The notes beneath the pieces were generated by a model. It made no database searches, was not told where the DNA came from, and saw only the letters and a list, made by a program, of their open reading frames with translations. Of a DNA stretch of 64,000 bases, positions 10,351-23,909 are shown one piece after another. Both the position numbers and the translations under genes were made by a program. The DNA lies in contig CP136068.1 of NCBI GenBank assembly GCA_032622095.1, positions 61,528,025 to 61,592,024 on the forward strand, read 5' to 3'. Source of the DNA: Siphonodentalium dalli (lineage: Eukaryota; Mollusca; Scaphopoda; Gadilida; Siphonodentaliidae). Within the stretch, counting starts at the first letter, position 1. Each line of letters starts with the position of its first letter.

Positions 10351-12548
10351 ATTGGACAGGGAGGAACTCATATAAGGGTGGACATGGAGGAACTCATATA
10401 AGAGTGGACATGGAGGAACTCATATAAGAGTGGACAGGGGGAACTCATATAAGATTGGACAGGGAGGAACTCATAAGAGTAGACAGGGGGAACTCATATA
10501 AGAGTGGACAGGCAGGAACTCATATAAGAGTGGACATGGAGAAACTCATATAAGAGTGGACAGGGAGGAAGTCATAAGAGTGGACTGGGAGGAACTCATA
10601 TTAGAGTGGACAGGCAGGAACACATATAAGAGTGGTCAGGGGGGAACTGATATTTGAGTGGACAGGGAGAAACTCATAAAAGAATGGACAGGGAGCAACT
10701 CATATAAGAGTGGACAAGGGGGAACTCATATAAGAGTGGACAGGCAGGAACCCATATAAGAGTGGACAGGGAGGAACTCATATAAAGTGGACAGGGAGGA
10801 ACACATATAAGAGTGGACAGGCAGGAACTCATATAAGAGTGGACAGGCTGGAACTCATATAAGAGTGGACAGGCAGGAACTCATATAAGAGTGGACAGGG
10901 AGGAACTTATAAGAGTGGACAGGGAGGAACTCATAAGAGTGGACATGGAGAAACTCATAAGAGTGGACAGGCAGGAACTCATATACGAGTGGACAGGCAG
11001 GAACTCATATAAGAGTGGACAGGCTGGAACTCATATACGAGTGGACAGGCTGGAACTCATATACGAGTGGACAGGCAGCAACTCATATAATAGTGGACAG
11101 GGAGGAACTCATAAGAGAGGACAGGGAGGAACTAATATATGAGTGTACATGGAGGAACTAATATAAGAGTGGACAGGGAGGAACTAATATAAGAGTGGAC
11201 AGGGAGGAACTAATATAAGAGTGGACAGGAAGGAACTAATATAACAGTGGACAGGGAGGAACTAATATAAGAGTGGACAGGGAGGAACTAATATAACAGT
11301 GGACAGGGAGGAACTCTTATAAGAGCGGACAGGCTGGAACTCATAAGAGTGGACAGGCTGGAACTCATAAGAGTGGACAGTCAGGAACTCATATAAGAGT
11401 GGACAGGCTGGAACTCATAAGAGTGGACATGGAGGAACTCATAAGAGTGGACAGGCTGGAACTCATATACGAGTGGACAGGCAGCATCTCATATAAGAGT
11501 GGACAGGGAGGAACTCATATAAGAGAGGACAGGGAGGAAATAATATAAGAGTGGACAGGGAAGAACTCATATAAGAGTGGACAGGGAGGAACTCATATAA
11601 GAGTGGACAGGGAGGAACTCATATAAGAGTGGACAGGGAGGATCTCATATAAGAGTGGACAGGGAGGAACCCATATAAGAGTGGACAGACAGGAACTCAT
11701 ATAAGAGTGGACAGGCAGGAACTCATATAAGAGTGGACAGGCAGGAACTCATATAGCAGTGTACAGGGAGGAACTCATAAGAGTTGACAGTGAGGAACTC
11801 ATATCAGAGTGGACAGGGAAGAACTCATATAAGAGTGGACATGCAGGAACTCACATAAGAGTGGACAGGCAGGAACTCATATAAGAGTGGACAGGCAGGA
11901 ACTCAAATAGCAGTGTACAGGGAGGAACTCATAAGAGTTGACAGTGAGGAACTCATATAAGAGTGGACAGGGAAGAACTCATATAAGAGTGGATATGCAG
12001 GAATTCATATAAGAGTGGACAGGGAGGAACTCATATAAGAGTGGACAGGGAGGAACTCATAAGAGTGGACAGGGAGGAACTCATAGGAGTGGACATGGAG
12101 GAACTCTTAAGAGTGGACAGGCAGGAACTCATATAAGAGTGGACAGGCTGGAACTCATATACGAGTGGACAGGCTGGAACTCATATACGAGTGGACAGGC
12201 AGCAACTCATATAATAGTGGACAGGGAGGAACTCATAAGAGAGGACAGGGAGGAACTAATATATGAGTGTACATGGAGGAACTAATATAAGAGTGGACAG
12301 GGAGGAACTAATATAAGAGTGGACAGGGAGGAACTAATATAAGGGTGGACAGGGAGGAACTAATATAAGAGTGGACAGGGAGCAACTCATAAAAGAGTGG
12401 ACAGGGAGGAACTCATATAAGAGTGGACAGGGTGCAACTCATATAAGAGGGGACACGCAGGAACTCATATAAGAGTGGACAGGGAGGAACTCATATAAGA
12501 GTGGACATGGATGAACTCATAAGATTGGCAGGCAGCAACTCATATAAG
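10351..12548 (+). repeat. Higher-order satellite unit, 2,198 bp
   Basis: Lies between ATTGGACAGGGAGG markers at 10351 and 12549. The order of variants, including the TACGAG pair, the TGTACATGG monomer and the CTAATATAAGAG cassette, repeats in the next unit at an offset of 2,198 bp. For example, the 83-codon open stretch at 10891-11142 reappears at 13089-13340. Ends with a GGGGACACGCAGG monomer at 12449. Confidence 0.85.
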
Positions 12549-14981
12549 ATTGGACAGGGAGGAACTCATATAAGGGTGGACATGGAGGAACTCATATAAG
12601 AGTGGACATGGAGGAACTCATATAAGAGTGGACAGGGGGAACTCATATAAGATTGGACAGGGAGGAACTCATAAGAGTAGACAGGGGGAACTCATATAAG
12701 AGTGGACAGGCAGGAACTCATATAAGAGTGGACATGGAGAAACTCATATAAGAGTGGACAGGGAGGAACTCATAAGAGTGGACTGGCAGGAACTCATATA
12801 AGAGTGGACAGGCAGGAACACATATAAGAGTGGTCAGGGAGGAACTGATATTTGAGTGGACAGGGAGAAACTCATAAAAGAATGGACAGGGAGCAACTCA
12901 TATAAGAGTGGACAAGGGGGAACTCATATAAGAGTGGACAGGCAGGAACCCATATAAGAGTGGACAGGGAGGAACTCATATAAAGTGGACAGGGAGGAAC
13001 TCATATAAGAGTGGACAGGCAGGAACTCATATAAGAGTGGACAGGCTGGAACTCATATAAGAGTGGACAGGCAGGAACTCATATAAGAGTGGACAGGGAG
13101 GAACTCATAAGAGTGGACAGGGAGGAACTCATAAGAGTGGACATGGAGAAACTCATAAGAGTGGACAGGCAGGAACTCATATACGAGTGGACAGGCAGGA
13201 ACTCATATAAGAGTGGACAGGCTGGAACTCATATACGAGTGGACAGGCTGGAACTCATATACGAGTGGACAGGCAGCAACTCATATAATAGTGGACAGGG
13301 AGGAACTCATAAGAGAGGACAGGGAGGAACTAATATATGAGTGTACATGGAGGAACTAATATAAGAGTGGACAGGGAGGAACTAATATAAGAGTGGACAA
13401 GGAGGAACTAATATAAGAGTGGACAGGGAGGAACTAATATAAGAGTGGACAGGGAGGAACTAATATAAGAGTGGACAGGGAGAAACTAATATAAGAGTGG
13501 ACAGGGAGGAACTCTTATAAGAGTGGACAGGCTGGAACTCATAAGAGTGGACAGGCTGGAACTCATAAGAGTGGACAGTCAGGAACTCATATAAGAGTGG
13601 ACAGGCTGGAACTCATAAGAGTGGACATGGAGGAACTCATAAGAGTGGACAGGCTGGAACTCATATACGAGTGGACAGGCAGCATCTCATATAAGAGTGG
13701 ACAGGTAGGAACTCATATAAGAGAGGACAGGGAGGAAATAATATAAGAGTGGACAGGGAAGAACTCATATAAGAGTGGACAGGGAGGAACTCATATAAGA
13801 GTGGACAGGGAGGAACTCATATAAGAGTGGACAGGGAGGATCTCATATAAGAGTGGACAGGGAGGAACCCATATAAGAGTGGACAGGCAGGAACTCATAT
13901 AAGAGTGGACAGGCAGGAACTCATATAAGAGTGGACAGGGAGGAACTCATATAAGAATGGACAGGGAGCAACTCATATAAGAGTGGACAAGGGGGAACTC
14001 ATATAAGAGTGGACAGGCAGGAACTCATATAGCAGTGTACAGGGAGGAACTCATAAGAGTTGACAGTGAGGAACTCATATCAGAGTGGACAGGGAAGAAC
14101 TCATATAAGAGTGGACATGCAGGAACTCACATAAGAGTGGACAGGCAGGAACTCATATAAGAGTGGACAGGCAGGAACTCAAATAGCAGTGTACAGGGAG
14201 GAACTCATAATAGTTGACAGTGAGGAACTCATATAAGAGTGGACAGGGAAGACTCATATAAGAGTGGACATGCAGGAATTCATATAAGAGTGGACAGGGA
14301 GGAACTCATATAAGAGTGGACAGGGAGGAACTCATAAGAGTGGACAGGGAGGAACTCATACAAGAGTGGACATGGAGGAACTCATATAAGAGTGGACAGG
14401 CTGGAACTCATATACGAGTGGACAGGCTGGAACTCATATACGAGTGGACAGGCAGCAACTCATATAATAGTGGACAGGGAGGAACTCATAAGAGAGGACA
14501 GGGAGTAACTAATATATGAGTGTACATGGAGGAACTAATATATGAGTGTACATGGAGGAACTAATATAAGAGTGGACAGGGAGGAACTAATATAAGAGTG
14601 GACAGGGAGGAACTAATATAAGAGTGGACAGGGAGGAACTAATATAAGAGTGGACAGGGAGGAACTCATAAGAGAGGACAGGGAGGAACTAATATATGAG
14701 TGTACATGGAGGAACTAATATAAGAGTGGACAGGGAGGAACTAATATAAGAGTGGACAGGGAGGAACTAATATAAGGGTGGACAGGGAGGAACTAATATA
14801 AGAGTGGACAGGGAGGAACTCATAAAAGAGTGGACAGGGAGGAACTCATATAAGAGTGGACAGGGAGCAACTCATATAAGAGGGGACACGCAGGAACTCA
14901 TATAAGAGTGGACAGGGAGGAACTCATATAAGAGTGGACATGGATGAACTCATAAGAGTGGCAGGCAGCAACTCATATAAG
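12549..14981 (+). repeat. Higher-order satellite unit, 2,433 bp
   Basis: Starts at the ATTGGACAGGGAGG marker at 12549. Ends where the next ATTGGACAG is joined to GCAGGAACTC instead of GGAGGAACTC (14982). It carries two TGTACATGG plus CTAATATAAGAG cassettes (14506-14660 and 14690-14820), where neighbouring units have one. The part from about 13190 is the first copy of a near-identical 1,796-bp tandem pair. Confidence 0.85.
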
Positions 14982-16777
14982 ATTGGACAGGCAGGAACTC
15001 ATATAAGAGTGGACAGGCTGGAACTCATATACGAGTGGACAGGCTGGAACTCATATACGAGTGGACAGGCAGCAACTCATATAATAGTGGACAGGGAGGA
15101 ACTCATAAGAGAGGACAGGGAGGAACTAATATATGAGTGTACATGGAGGAACTAATATAAGAGTGGACAGGGAGGAACTAATATAAGAGTGGACAAGGAG
15201 GAACTAATATAAGAGTGGACAGGGAGGAACTAATATAAGAGTGGACAGGGAGGAACTAATATAAGAGTGGACAGGGAGAAACTAATATAAGAGTGGACAG
15301 GGAGGAACTCTTATAAGAGTGGACAGGCTGGAACTCATAAGAGTGGACAGGCTGGAACTCATAAGAGTGGACAGTCAGGAACTCATATAAGAGTGGACAG
15401 GCTGGAACTCATAAGAGTGGACATGGAGGAACTCATAAGAGTGGACCGGCTGGAACTCATATACGAGTGGACAGGCAGCATCTCATATAAGAGTGGACAG
15501 GGAGGAACTCATATAAGAGAGGACAGGGAGGAAATAATATAAGAGTGGACAGGGAAGAACTCATATAAGAGTGGACAGGGAGGAACTCATATAAGAGTGG
15601 ACAGGGAGGAACTCATATAAGAGTGGACAGGGAGGATCTCATATAAGAGTGGACAGGGAGGAACCCATATAAGAGTGGACAGGCAGGAACTCATATAAGA
15701 GTGGACAGGCAGGAACTCATATAAGAGTGGACAGGGAGGAACTCATATAAGAATGGACAGGGAGCAACTCATATAAGAGTGGACAAGGGGGAACTCATAT
15801 AAGAGTGGACAGGCAGGAACTCATATAGCAGTGTACAGGGAGGAACTCATAAGAGTTGACAGTGAGGAACTCATATCAGAGTGGACAGGGAAGAACTCAT
15901 ATAAGAGTGGACATGCAGGAACTCACATAAGAGTGGACAGGCAGGAACTCATATAAGAGTGGACAGGCAGGAACTCAAATAGCAGTGTACAGGGAGGAAC
16001 TCATAAGAGTTGACAGTGAGGAACTCATATAAGAGTGGACAGGGAAGACTCATATAAGAGTGGACATGCAGGAATTCATATAAGAGTGGACAGGGAGGAA
16101 CTCATATAAGAGTGGACAGGGAGGAACTCATAAGAGTGGACAGGGAGGAACTCATACAAGAGTGGACATGGAGGAACTCATATAAGAGTGGACAGGCTGG
16201 AACTCATATACGAGTGGACAGGCTGGAACTCATATACGAGTGGACAGGCAGCAACTCATATAATAGTGGACAGGGAGGAACTCATAAGAGAGGACAGGGA
16301 GTAACTAATATATGAGTGTACATGGAGGAACTAATATATGAGTGTACATGGAGGAACTAATATAAGAGTGGACAGGGAGGAACTAATATAAGAGTGGACA
16401 GGGAGGAACTAATATAAGAGTGGACAGGGAGGAACTAATATAAGAGTGGACAGGGAGGAACTCATAAGAGAGGACAGGGAGGAACTAATATATGAGTGTA
16501 CATGGAGGAACTAATATAAGAGTGGACAGGGAGGAACTAATATAAGAGTGGACAGGGAGGAACTAATATAAGGGTGGACAGGGAGGAACTAATATAAGAG
16601 TGGACAGGGAGGAACTCATAAAAGAGTGGACAGGGAGGAACTCATATAAGAGTGGACAGGGAGCAACTCATATAAGAGGGGACACGCAGGAACTCATATA
16701 AGAGTGGACAGGGAGGAACTCATATAAGAGTGGACATGGATGAACTCATAAGAGTGGCAGGCAGCAACTCATATAAG
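14982..16777 (+). repeat. Higher-order satellite unit, 1,796 bp, near-identical to 13190-14981
   Basis: Every marker checked recurs 1,796 bp after its copy in the preceding segment: AGGCTGGAACTC (13221, 15017), GGGGACACGC (14882, 16678), and the 67-codon open stretch (14316, 16112). Only scattered single-base differences were seen, such as GACAGGTAGG near 13697 against GACAGGGAGG in the copy. The junction ATTGGACAG to GCAGGAACTC at 14982 is where the two copies join. Confidence 0.88.
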
Positions 16778-18771
16778 ATTGGACAGGGAGGAACTCATAT
16801 AAGGGTGGACATGGAGGAACTCATATAAGAGTGGACATGGAGGAACTCATATAAGAGTGGACAGGGGGAACTCATATAAGATTGGACAGGGAGGAACTCA
16901 TAAGAGTAGACAGGGGGAACTCATATAAGAGTGGACAGGCAGGAACTCATATAAGAGTGGACATGGAGAAACTCATATAAGAGTGGACAGGGAGGAACTC
17001 ATAAGAGTGGACTGGCAGGAACTCATATAAGAGTGGACAGGCAGGAACACATATAAGAGTGGTCAGGGAGGAACTGATATTTGAGTGGACAGGGAGAAAC
17101 TCATAAAAGAATGGACAGGGAGCAACTCATATAAGAGTGGACAAGGGGGAACTCATATAAGAGTGGACAGGCAGGAACCCATATAAGAGTGGACAGGGAG
17201 GAACTCATATAAAGTGGACAGGGAGGAACTCATATAAGAGTGGACAGGCAGGAACTCATATAAGAGTGGACAGGCTGGAACTCATATAAGAGTGGACAGG
17301 CAGGAACTCATATAAGAGTGGAAAGGGAGGAACTCATAAGAGTGGACAGGGAGGAACTCATAAGAGTGGACATGGAGAAACTCATAAGAGTGGACAGGCA
17401 GGAACTCATATACGAGTGGACAGGCAGGAACTCATATAAGAGTGGACAGGCTGGAACTCATATACGAGTGGACAGGCTGGAACTCATATACGAGTGGACA
17501 GGCAGCAACTCATATAATAGTGGACAGGGAGGAACTCATAAGAGAGGACAGGGAGAAACTAATATATGAGTGTACATGGAGGAACTAATATAAGAGTGGA
17601 CAGGGAGGAACTAATATAAGAGTGGACAGGGAGGAACTAATATAAGAGTGGACAGGGAGGAACTAATATAAGAGTGGACAGGGAGGAACTAATATAAGAG
17701 TGGACAGGGAGAAACTAATATAAGAGTGGACAGGGAGGAACTCTTATAAGAGTGGACAGGCTGGAACTCATAAGAGTGGACAGGCTGGAATTCATAAGAG
17801 GGGACAGTCAGGAACTCATATAAGAGTGGACAGGCTGGAACTCATAAGAGTGGACATGGAGGAACTCATAAGAGTGGACAGGCTGGAACTCATATACGAG
17901 TGGACAGGCAGCATCTCATATAAGAGTGGACAGGGAGGAACTCATATAAGAGAGGACAGGGAGGAAATAATATAAGAGTGGACAGGGAAGAACTCATATA
18001 AGAGTGGACAGGGAGGAACTCATATAAGAGTGGACAGGGAGGAACTCATATAAGAGTGGACAGGGAGGATCTCATATAAGAGTGGACAGGGAGGAACCCA
18101 TATAAGAGTGGACAGGCAGGAACTCATATAAGAGTGGACAGGCAGGAACTCATATAAGAGTGGACAGGGAGGAACTCATATAAGAATGGACAGGGAGCAA
18201 CTCATATAAGAGTGGACAAGGGGGAACTCATATAAGAGTGGACAGGCAGGAACTCATATAGCAGTGTACAGGGAGGAACTCATAAGCGTTGACAGTGAGG
18301 AACTCATATCAGAGTGGACAGGGAAGAACTCATATAAGAGTGGACATGCAGGAACTCACATAAGAGTGGACAGGCAGGAACTCATATAAGAGTGGACAGG
18401 AAGGAAATCAAATAGCAGTGTACAGGGAGGAACTCATAAGAGTTGACAGTGAGGAACTCATATAAGAGTGGACAGGGAAGACTCATATAAGAGTGGACAT
18501 GCAGGAATTCATATAAGAGTGGACAGGGAGGAACTCATATAAGAGTGGACAGGGAGGAACTCATAAGAGTGGACAGGGAGGAACTCATAGGAGTGGACAT
18601 GGAGGAACTCTTAAGAGTGGACAGGCAGGAACTCATATAAGAGTGGACAGGCTGGAACTCATATACGAGTGGACAGGCTGGAACTCATATACGAGTGGAC
18701 AGGCAGCAACTCATATAATAGTGGACAGGGAGGAACTCATAAGAGAGGACAGGGAGTAACTAATATATGAG
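16778..18771 (+). repeat. 26-bp satellite, continuation of the 2.2-kb type unit
   Basis: Begins at an ATTGGACAGGGAGG marker, 4,229 bp after the one at 12549, and follows the same variant order. Its 83-codon open stretch at 17318-17569 matches 13089-13340. From about 18,500 it passes into a TACGAG pair and a TGTACATGG cassette (18772). No gene is seen. Confidence 0.85.
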
Positions 18772-21621
18772 TGTACATGGAGGAACTAATATAAGAGTGG
18801 ACAGGGAGGAACTAATATAAGAGTGGACAGGGAGGAACTAATATAAGAGTGGACAGGGAGGAACTAATATAAGAGTGGACAGGGAGGAACTAATATAAGA
18901 GTGGACAGGCTGGAACTCATAAGAGTGGACAGGCTGGAACTCATAAGTGTGGACAGGCAGGAACTCATATAAGAGTGGACAGGGAGGAACTCATAAGAGT
19001 GGACATGGAGGAACTCATAAGAGTGGACAGGCTGGATCTCATATACGAGTGGACAGGCAGCAACTCATATAAGAGTGGACAGGGAGGAACTCATATAAGA
19101 GAGGACAGGGAGAAATTAATATATGAGTGTACAGGGAGGAACTAATATAAGAGTGGACAGGGAGGAACTAATATAAGAGTGGACAGGGAGGAACTCATAT
19201 AAGAGTGGACAGGGAGGAACTCATATAAGAGTGGACAGGCAGCAACTCATATAAGAGTGGACAGGCAGGAACTCATATAACAGTTTACAGGGAGGAACTC
19301 ATAAGAGTTGACAGGGAGGAACTCATATAAGAGTGGACAGGGAAGAACTCATATAAGAGTGGACATCCAGAAATTCATATAAGAGTGACAGGCTGGGACT
19401 CATATAAGTGTGGACATGCAGGTACTCATATAAGAGTGGACAGGGAGGAACTCATATAAGAGTATACAGGTCCAACTCATATAAGAGTGGACAGGGAGGA
19501 ACACATAAAAGAGTGGACAGGGAGCAACTCATAAAAGAGTGGACAGGGAGCAACTCATAAAAGAGTGGACAGGGAGGAACTCATATAAGAGTGGACAGGG
19601 AGCAACTCATATAAGAGGGGACACGCAGGAACTCATATAATATTGGACACGCAGGAACTCATATACGAGTGGACAGGGAGGAACTCATATAAGAGTGGAC
19701 AGGGAGGAACTCATATAAGAGTGGACAGAGAGGAACTAATATAAGAGTGGACAGGCAGGAACTCATATAAGAGTGAACAGGGAGGAACTCATATGCGAGT
19801 GGACATGCATGAACTCATATTAGAGTGGACCGGAAGGAACTCATATTAGAGTGGACAGGGAGGAACTCATATAAGATGGACAGGGAGGAACTCATATTAG
19901 AGTGGACAGGGAGGAACTCATAAGAGTGGACAGGGAGGAACTCATATAAGAGTGGACAGGGAGGAACTCATATAAGAGTGGACAGGGAGGAACTCATATA
20001 AGAGTGGACAGGGAGGAACTCATATAAGAGTGGACAGGGAGGAACCCATATAAGAGTGGACAGGCAGGAACTCATATAAGAGTGGACAGGCAAGAACTCA
20101 TATAAGAGTGGACAGGCAGGAATACATAAGAGTGGTCAGGGAGGAACTCATATAAGAGTGGTCAGGGAGGAACTCATATTTGAGTTGACAGGGAGAAACT
20201 CATAAAAGAATGGACAGGGAGCAACTCATATAAGAGTGGACAGGCAGGAACACATATAAGAGTGGTCAGGGAGGAACTCATATTTGAGTGGACAGGGAGA
20301 AACTCATAAAAGAATGGACAGGGAGCAACTCATATAAGAGTGTACAAGGATGAACTCATATAAGAGTGGACAGGCAGGAACTCACATAAGAGTGGACAGG
20401 GAGGAACTCATATAAAGTGGACAGGGAAGAACTCATATAAGAGTGGACATGCAGGAACTCATATAAGAGTGGACAGGCTGGAACTCATATACGAGTGGAC
20501 AGGCAGCAACTCATATTAGAGTGGACAGGGAGGAACTCATATAAGAGAGGACAGGGAGGAATTAATATATGAGTGTACAGGGAGGAACTAATATAAGAGT
20601 GGACAGGGAGGAACTAATATAAGAGTGGACAGGAAGGAACTCATATAAGAGTGAACAGGGAGGAACTCATATAAGGGTGGACAGGCAGCAACTCATATAA
20701 GAGTGGACAGGCAGGAACTCGTATAACAGTGTACAGGGAGGAACTCATAAGAGTTGACAGGGAGGAACTCATATAAGATTGGACAGGGAAGAACTCATAT
20801 AAGAGTGGACATGCAGGAATTAATATAAGAGTGACAGGCTGGGACTGATATAAGAGTGGACATGCAGCAACTCATATAAGAGTGGACAGGGAGGAACTCA
20901 TATAAGAGTATACAGGTCCAACTCATATAAGAGTGGACAGGCAGGAACTCATATAAGAGTGGACAGGCAGGAACTGATATAAGAGTGGACACTCAGCAAC
21001 TCATATAAGAGTGGACAGGGAGGAACTCATATAAGAGTGTACAGACAGAAACTCATATAAGAGTGGACATGGATGAACTCATATAATAGTGGCAGGCAGC
21101 AACTCATATAAGAGTGGACAAGGAGGAACTCATATAAGAGTTGACAGTCAGCAACTCATAAGAGTGGACAGGGAGGAACTCATATAAGAGTATACAGGTC
21201 CAACTCATATAAGAGTGGACAGGGAGGAACTCATATAAGAGTGGACAGGCAGGAACTCACATAAGAGTGGACAGGGAGGAACTCATATAAAGTGGACAGG
21301 GAGGAACTCATATAAGAGTGGACAGGCAGGAACTCATATAAGAGTGGACAGGCTGGAACTCATATAAGAGTGGACAGGCAGGAACTCATATAAGAGTGGA
21401 CAGGGAGGAACTCATAAGAGTGGACAGGTAGGAACTCATAAGAGTGGACATGGAGGAACTCATAAGAGTGCACAGGCAGGAACTCATATAAGAGTGGACA
21501 GGCTGGAACTCATATACGAGTGGAAGGCTGGAACTCATATACGAGTGGACAGGCAGCAACTCATATAATAGTGTACAGGGAGGAACTCATAAGAGAGGAC
21601 AGGGAGGAACTAATATATGAG
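18772..21621 (+). repeat. 26-bp satellite, rearranged unit, 2,850 bp between cassette markers
   Basis: Runs between TGTACATGG cassette markers at 18772 and 21622. It contains blocks seen again near the right end of the window: AAAGAGTGGACAGGGAGC runs near 19500-19570, a GGGGACACGC monomer at 19617, TATGCGAG at about 19795, and TTAGAG monomers. TATACAGGTCC monomers lie near 19461, 20909 and 21191, the last two only 282 bp apart, so this part has been reshuffled locally. No gene is seen. Confidence 0.8.
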
Positions 21622-23909
21622 TGTACATGGAGGAACTAATATAAGAGTGGACAGGGAGGAACTAATATAAGAGTGGACAGGGAGGAACTAATATAAGAGT
21701 GGACAGGGAGGAACTAATATAAGAGTGGATAGGGAGGAACTAATATAAGAGTGGACAGGGAGGAACTCATATAAGAGTGGACAGACTGGAACTCATAAGA
21801 GTGGACAGGCTGGAACTCATAAGAGTGGACAGGCAGGAACTCATATAAGAGTGGACAGGGAGGAACTCATAAGAGTGGACATGGAGGAACTCATAAGAGT
21901 GGACAGGCTGGAACTCATATACGAGTGAACAGGCAGCAATTCATATAAGAGTGGACAGGGAGGAACTCATATAAGAGAGGACAGGGAGGAATTAATATAT
22001 GAGTGTACAGGGAGGAACTAATATAAGAGTGGACAGGGAGGAACTAATATAAGAGTGGACAGGGAGGAACTCATATAAGAGTGGACAGGGAGGAACTCAT
22101 ATAATGGTGGACAGGAAGCAACTCATATAAGAGTGGACAGGCAGGAACTCATATAACAGTGTACAGGGAGGAACTCATAAGAGTTGACAGGGAAGAACTC
22201 ATATAAGAGTGGACAGGGAAGAACTCATATAAGTGTGACAGGCTGGGACTCATATAAGAGTGGACATGCAGGAACTCATATAAGAGTGGACAGGCAGGAA
22301 CTGATATAAGAGTGGACAGGCAGGAACTGATATAAGAGTGGACACTCAGCAACTCATATAAGAGTGGACAGGGAGGAACTCATATAAGAGTGTACAGACA
22401 GAAACTCATATAAGAGTGGACATGGATGAACTCATATAATAGTGGCAGGCAGCAACTCATATAAGAGTGGACAAGGAGGAACTCATATAAGAGTTGACAG
22501 TCAGCAACTCATATAAGAGTGGACAGGGAGGAACTCATATAAGAGTATACAGGTCCAACTGATATAAGAGTGGACAGGGAGGATCTCATATAAGAGAGGC
22601 CAGGGAGGAACTAATATATGAGTGGACAGGGAGCAACTAATATAAGAGTGGACAGGGAGGAACTAATATAAGAGTGGACAGGGAGGAACTTATATAAGAG
22701 TGGACAGGCAGCAACTCATATAAGAGTGGACAGGCAGGAACTCATATAAGAGTGGACAGGGAGGAACTCATATGAGAGTGGACAGGGAGGAACTCATATA
22801 AGAGTGGACAGGGAAGAACTCATATAAGAGTGGACATGCAGGAATTCACACAAGAGTGGACAGGCTGGGACTCATATAATAGTGGACAGGCAGCAACTCA
22901 TATAAGAGTGGACTGGGAGGAACTCATATAAGAGTGGACAATGAGGAACTCATATAAGAGTGGAAAATGAGGAACTCATATAAGAGTGGACAGACTGGAA
23001 CTCATATAATAGTGGACAGGCAGCAACTCATATAAGAGTGGACAGGGAGGAACTCATATAAGAGTGGACAGGGAGGAACTCATATAAGAGTGGACAGGGA
23101 AGAACTCATATAAGAGTGGACATGCAGGAATTCACACAAGAGTGGACAGGCTGGGACTCATATAATAGTGGACAGGCTGCAACTCATATAAGAGTGGACT
23201 GGGAGGAACTCATATAAGAGTGGAAATGAGGAACTCATATAAGAGTAGACAGGGGGAACTCATATAAGAGTGGACAGGCAGGAACTCATATAAGATTGGT
23301 CAGGGAGGAACTCATATAAGAGTGGACATGGAGAAACTCATATAAGAGTGGACAGGGAGGAACTCATAAGAGTGGACTGGGAAGAACTCATATAAGAGTG
23401 GACAGGCAGGAACACATATAAGAGTGGTCAGGGAGGAACTCATATTTGAGTGGACAGGGAGAAACTCATAAAAGAATGGACAGGGAGCAACTCTTATAAG
23501 AGTGGACAAGGAGGAACTCATATAAGAGTGGACAGGCAGAAACTCATATAAGAGTGGACAGGGAGGAACTCATATAAAGTGGACAGGGAGGAACTCATAT
23601 AAGAGTGGACAGGCAGGAACTCATATAAGAGTGGACAGGCTGGAACTCATATAAGAAGGGACAGGCAGGAACTCATATAAGAGTGGACAGGGAGGAACTC
23701 ATAAGAGTGGACAGGGAGTAACTCATAAGAGTGGACATGGAGGAACTCATAAGAGTGGACAGGCAGGAACTCATACAAGAGTGGACAGGCTGGAACTCAT
23801 ATACGAGTGGACAGGCTGGAACTCATATACGAGTGGACAGGCAGCAACTCATATAATTGTGGACAGGGAGGAACTCATAAGAGAGGACAGGGAGGAACTA
23901 ATATATGAG
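21622..23909 (+). repeat. 26-bp satellite, unit of 2,288 bp between cassette markers
   Basis: Runs between TGTACATGG markers at 21622 and 23910. It contains the first GAAAATGAGG monomers (near 22965) and a local repetition of the CTGGGACTC / ATAGTGGAC / ACTGGGAGG order near 22860-22920 and 23150-23210. No gene is seen. Confidence 0.8.
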
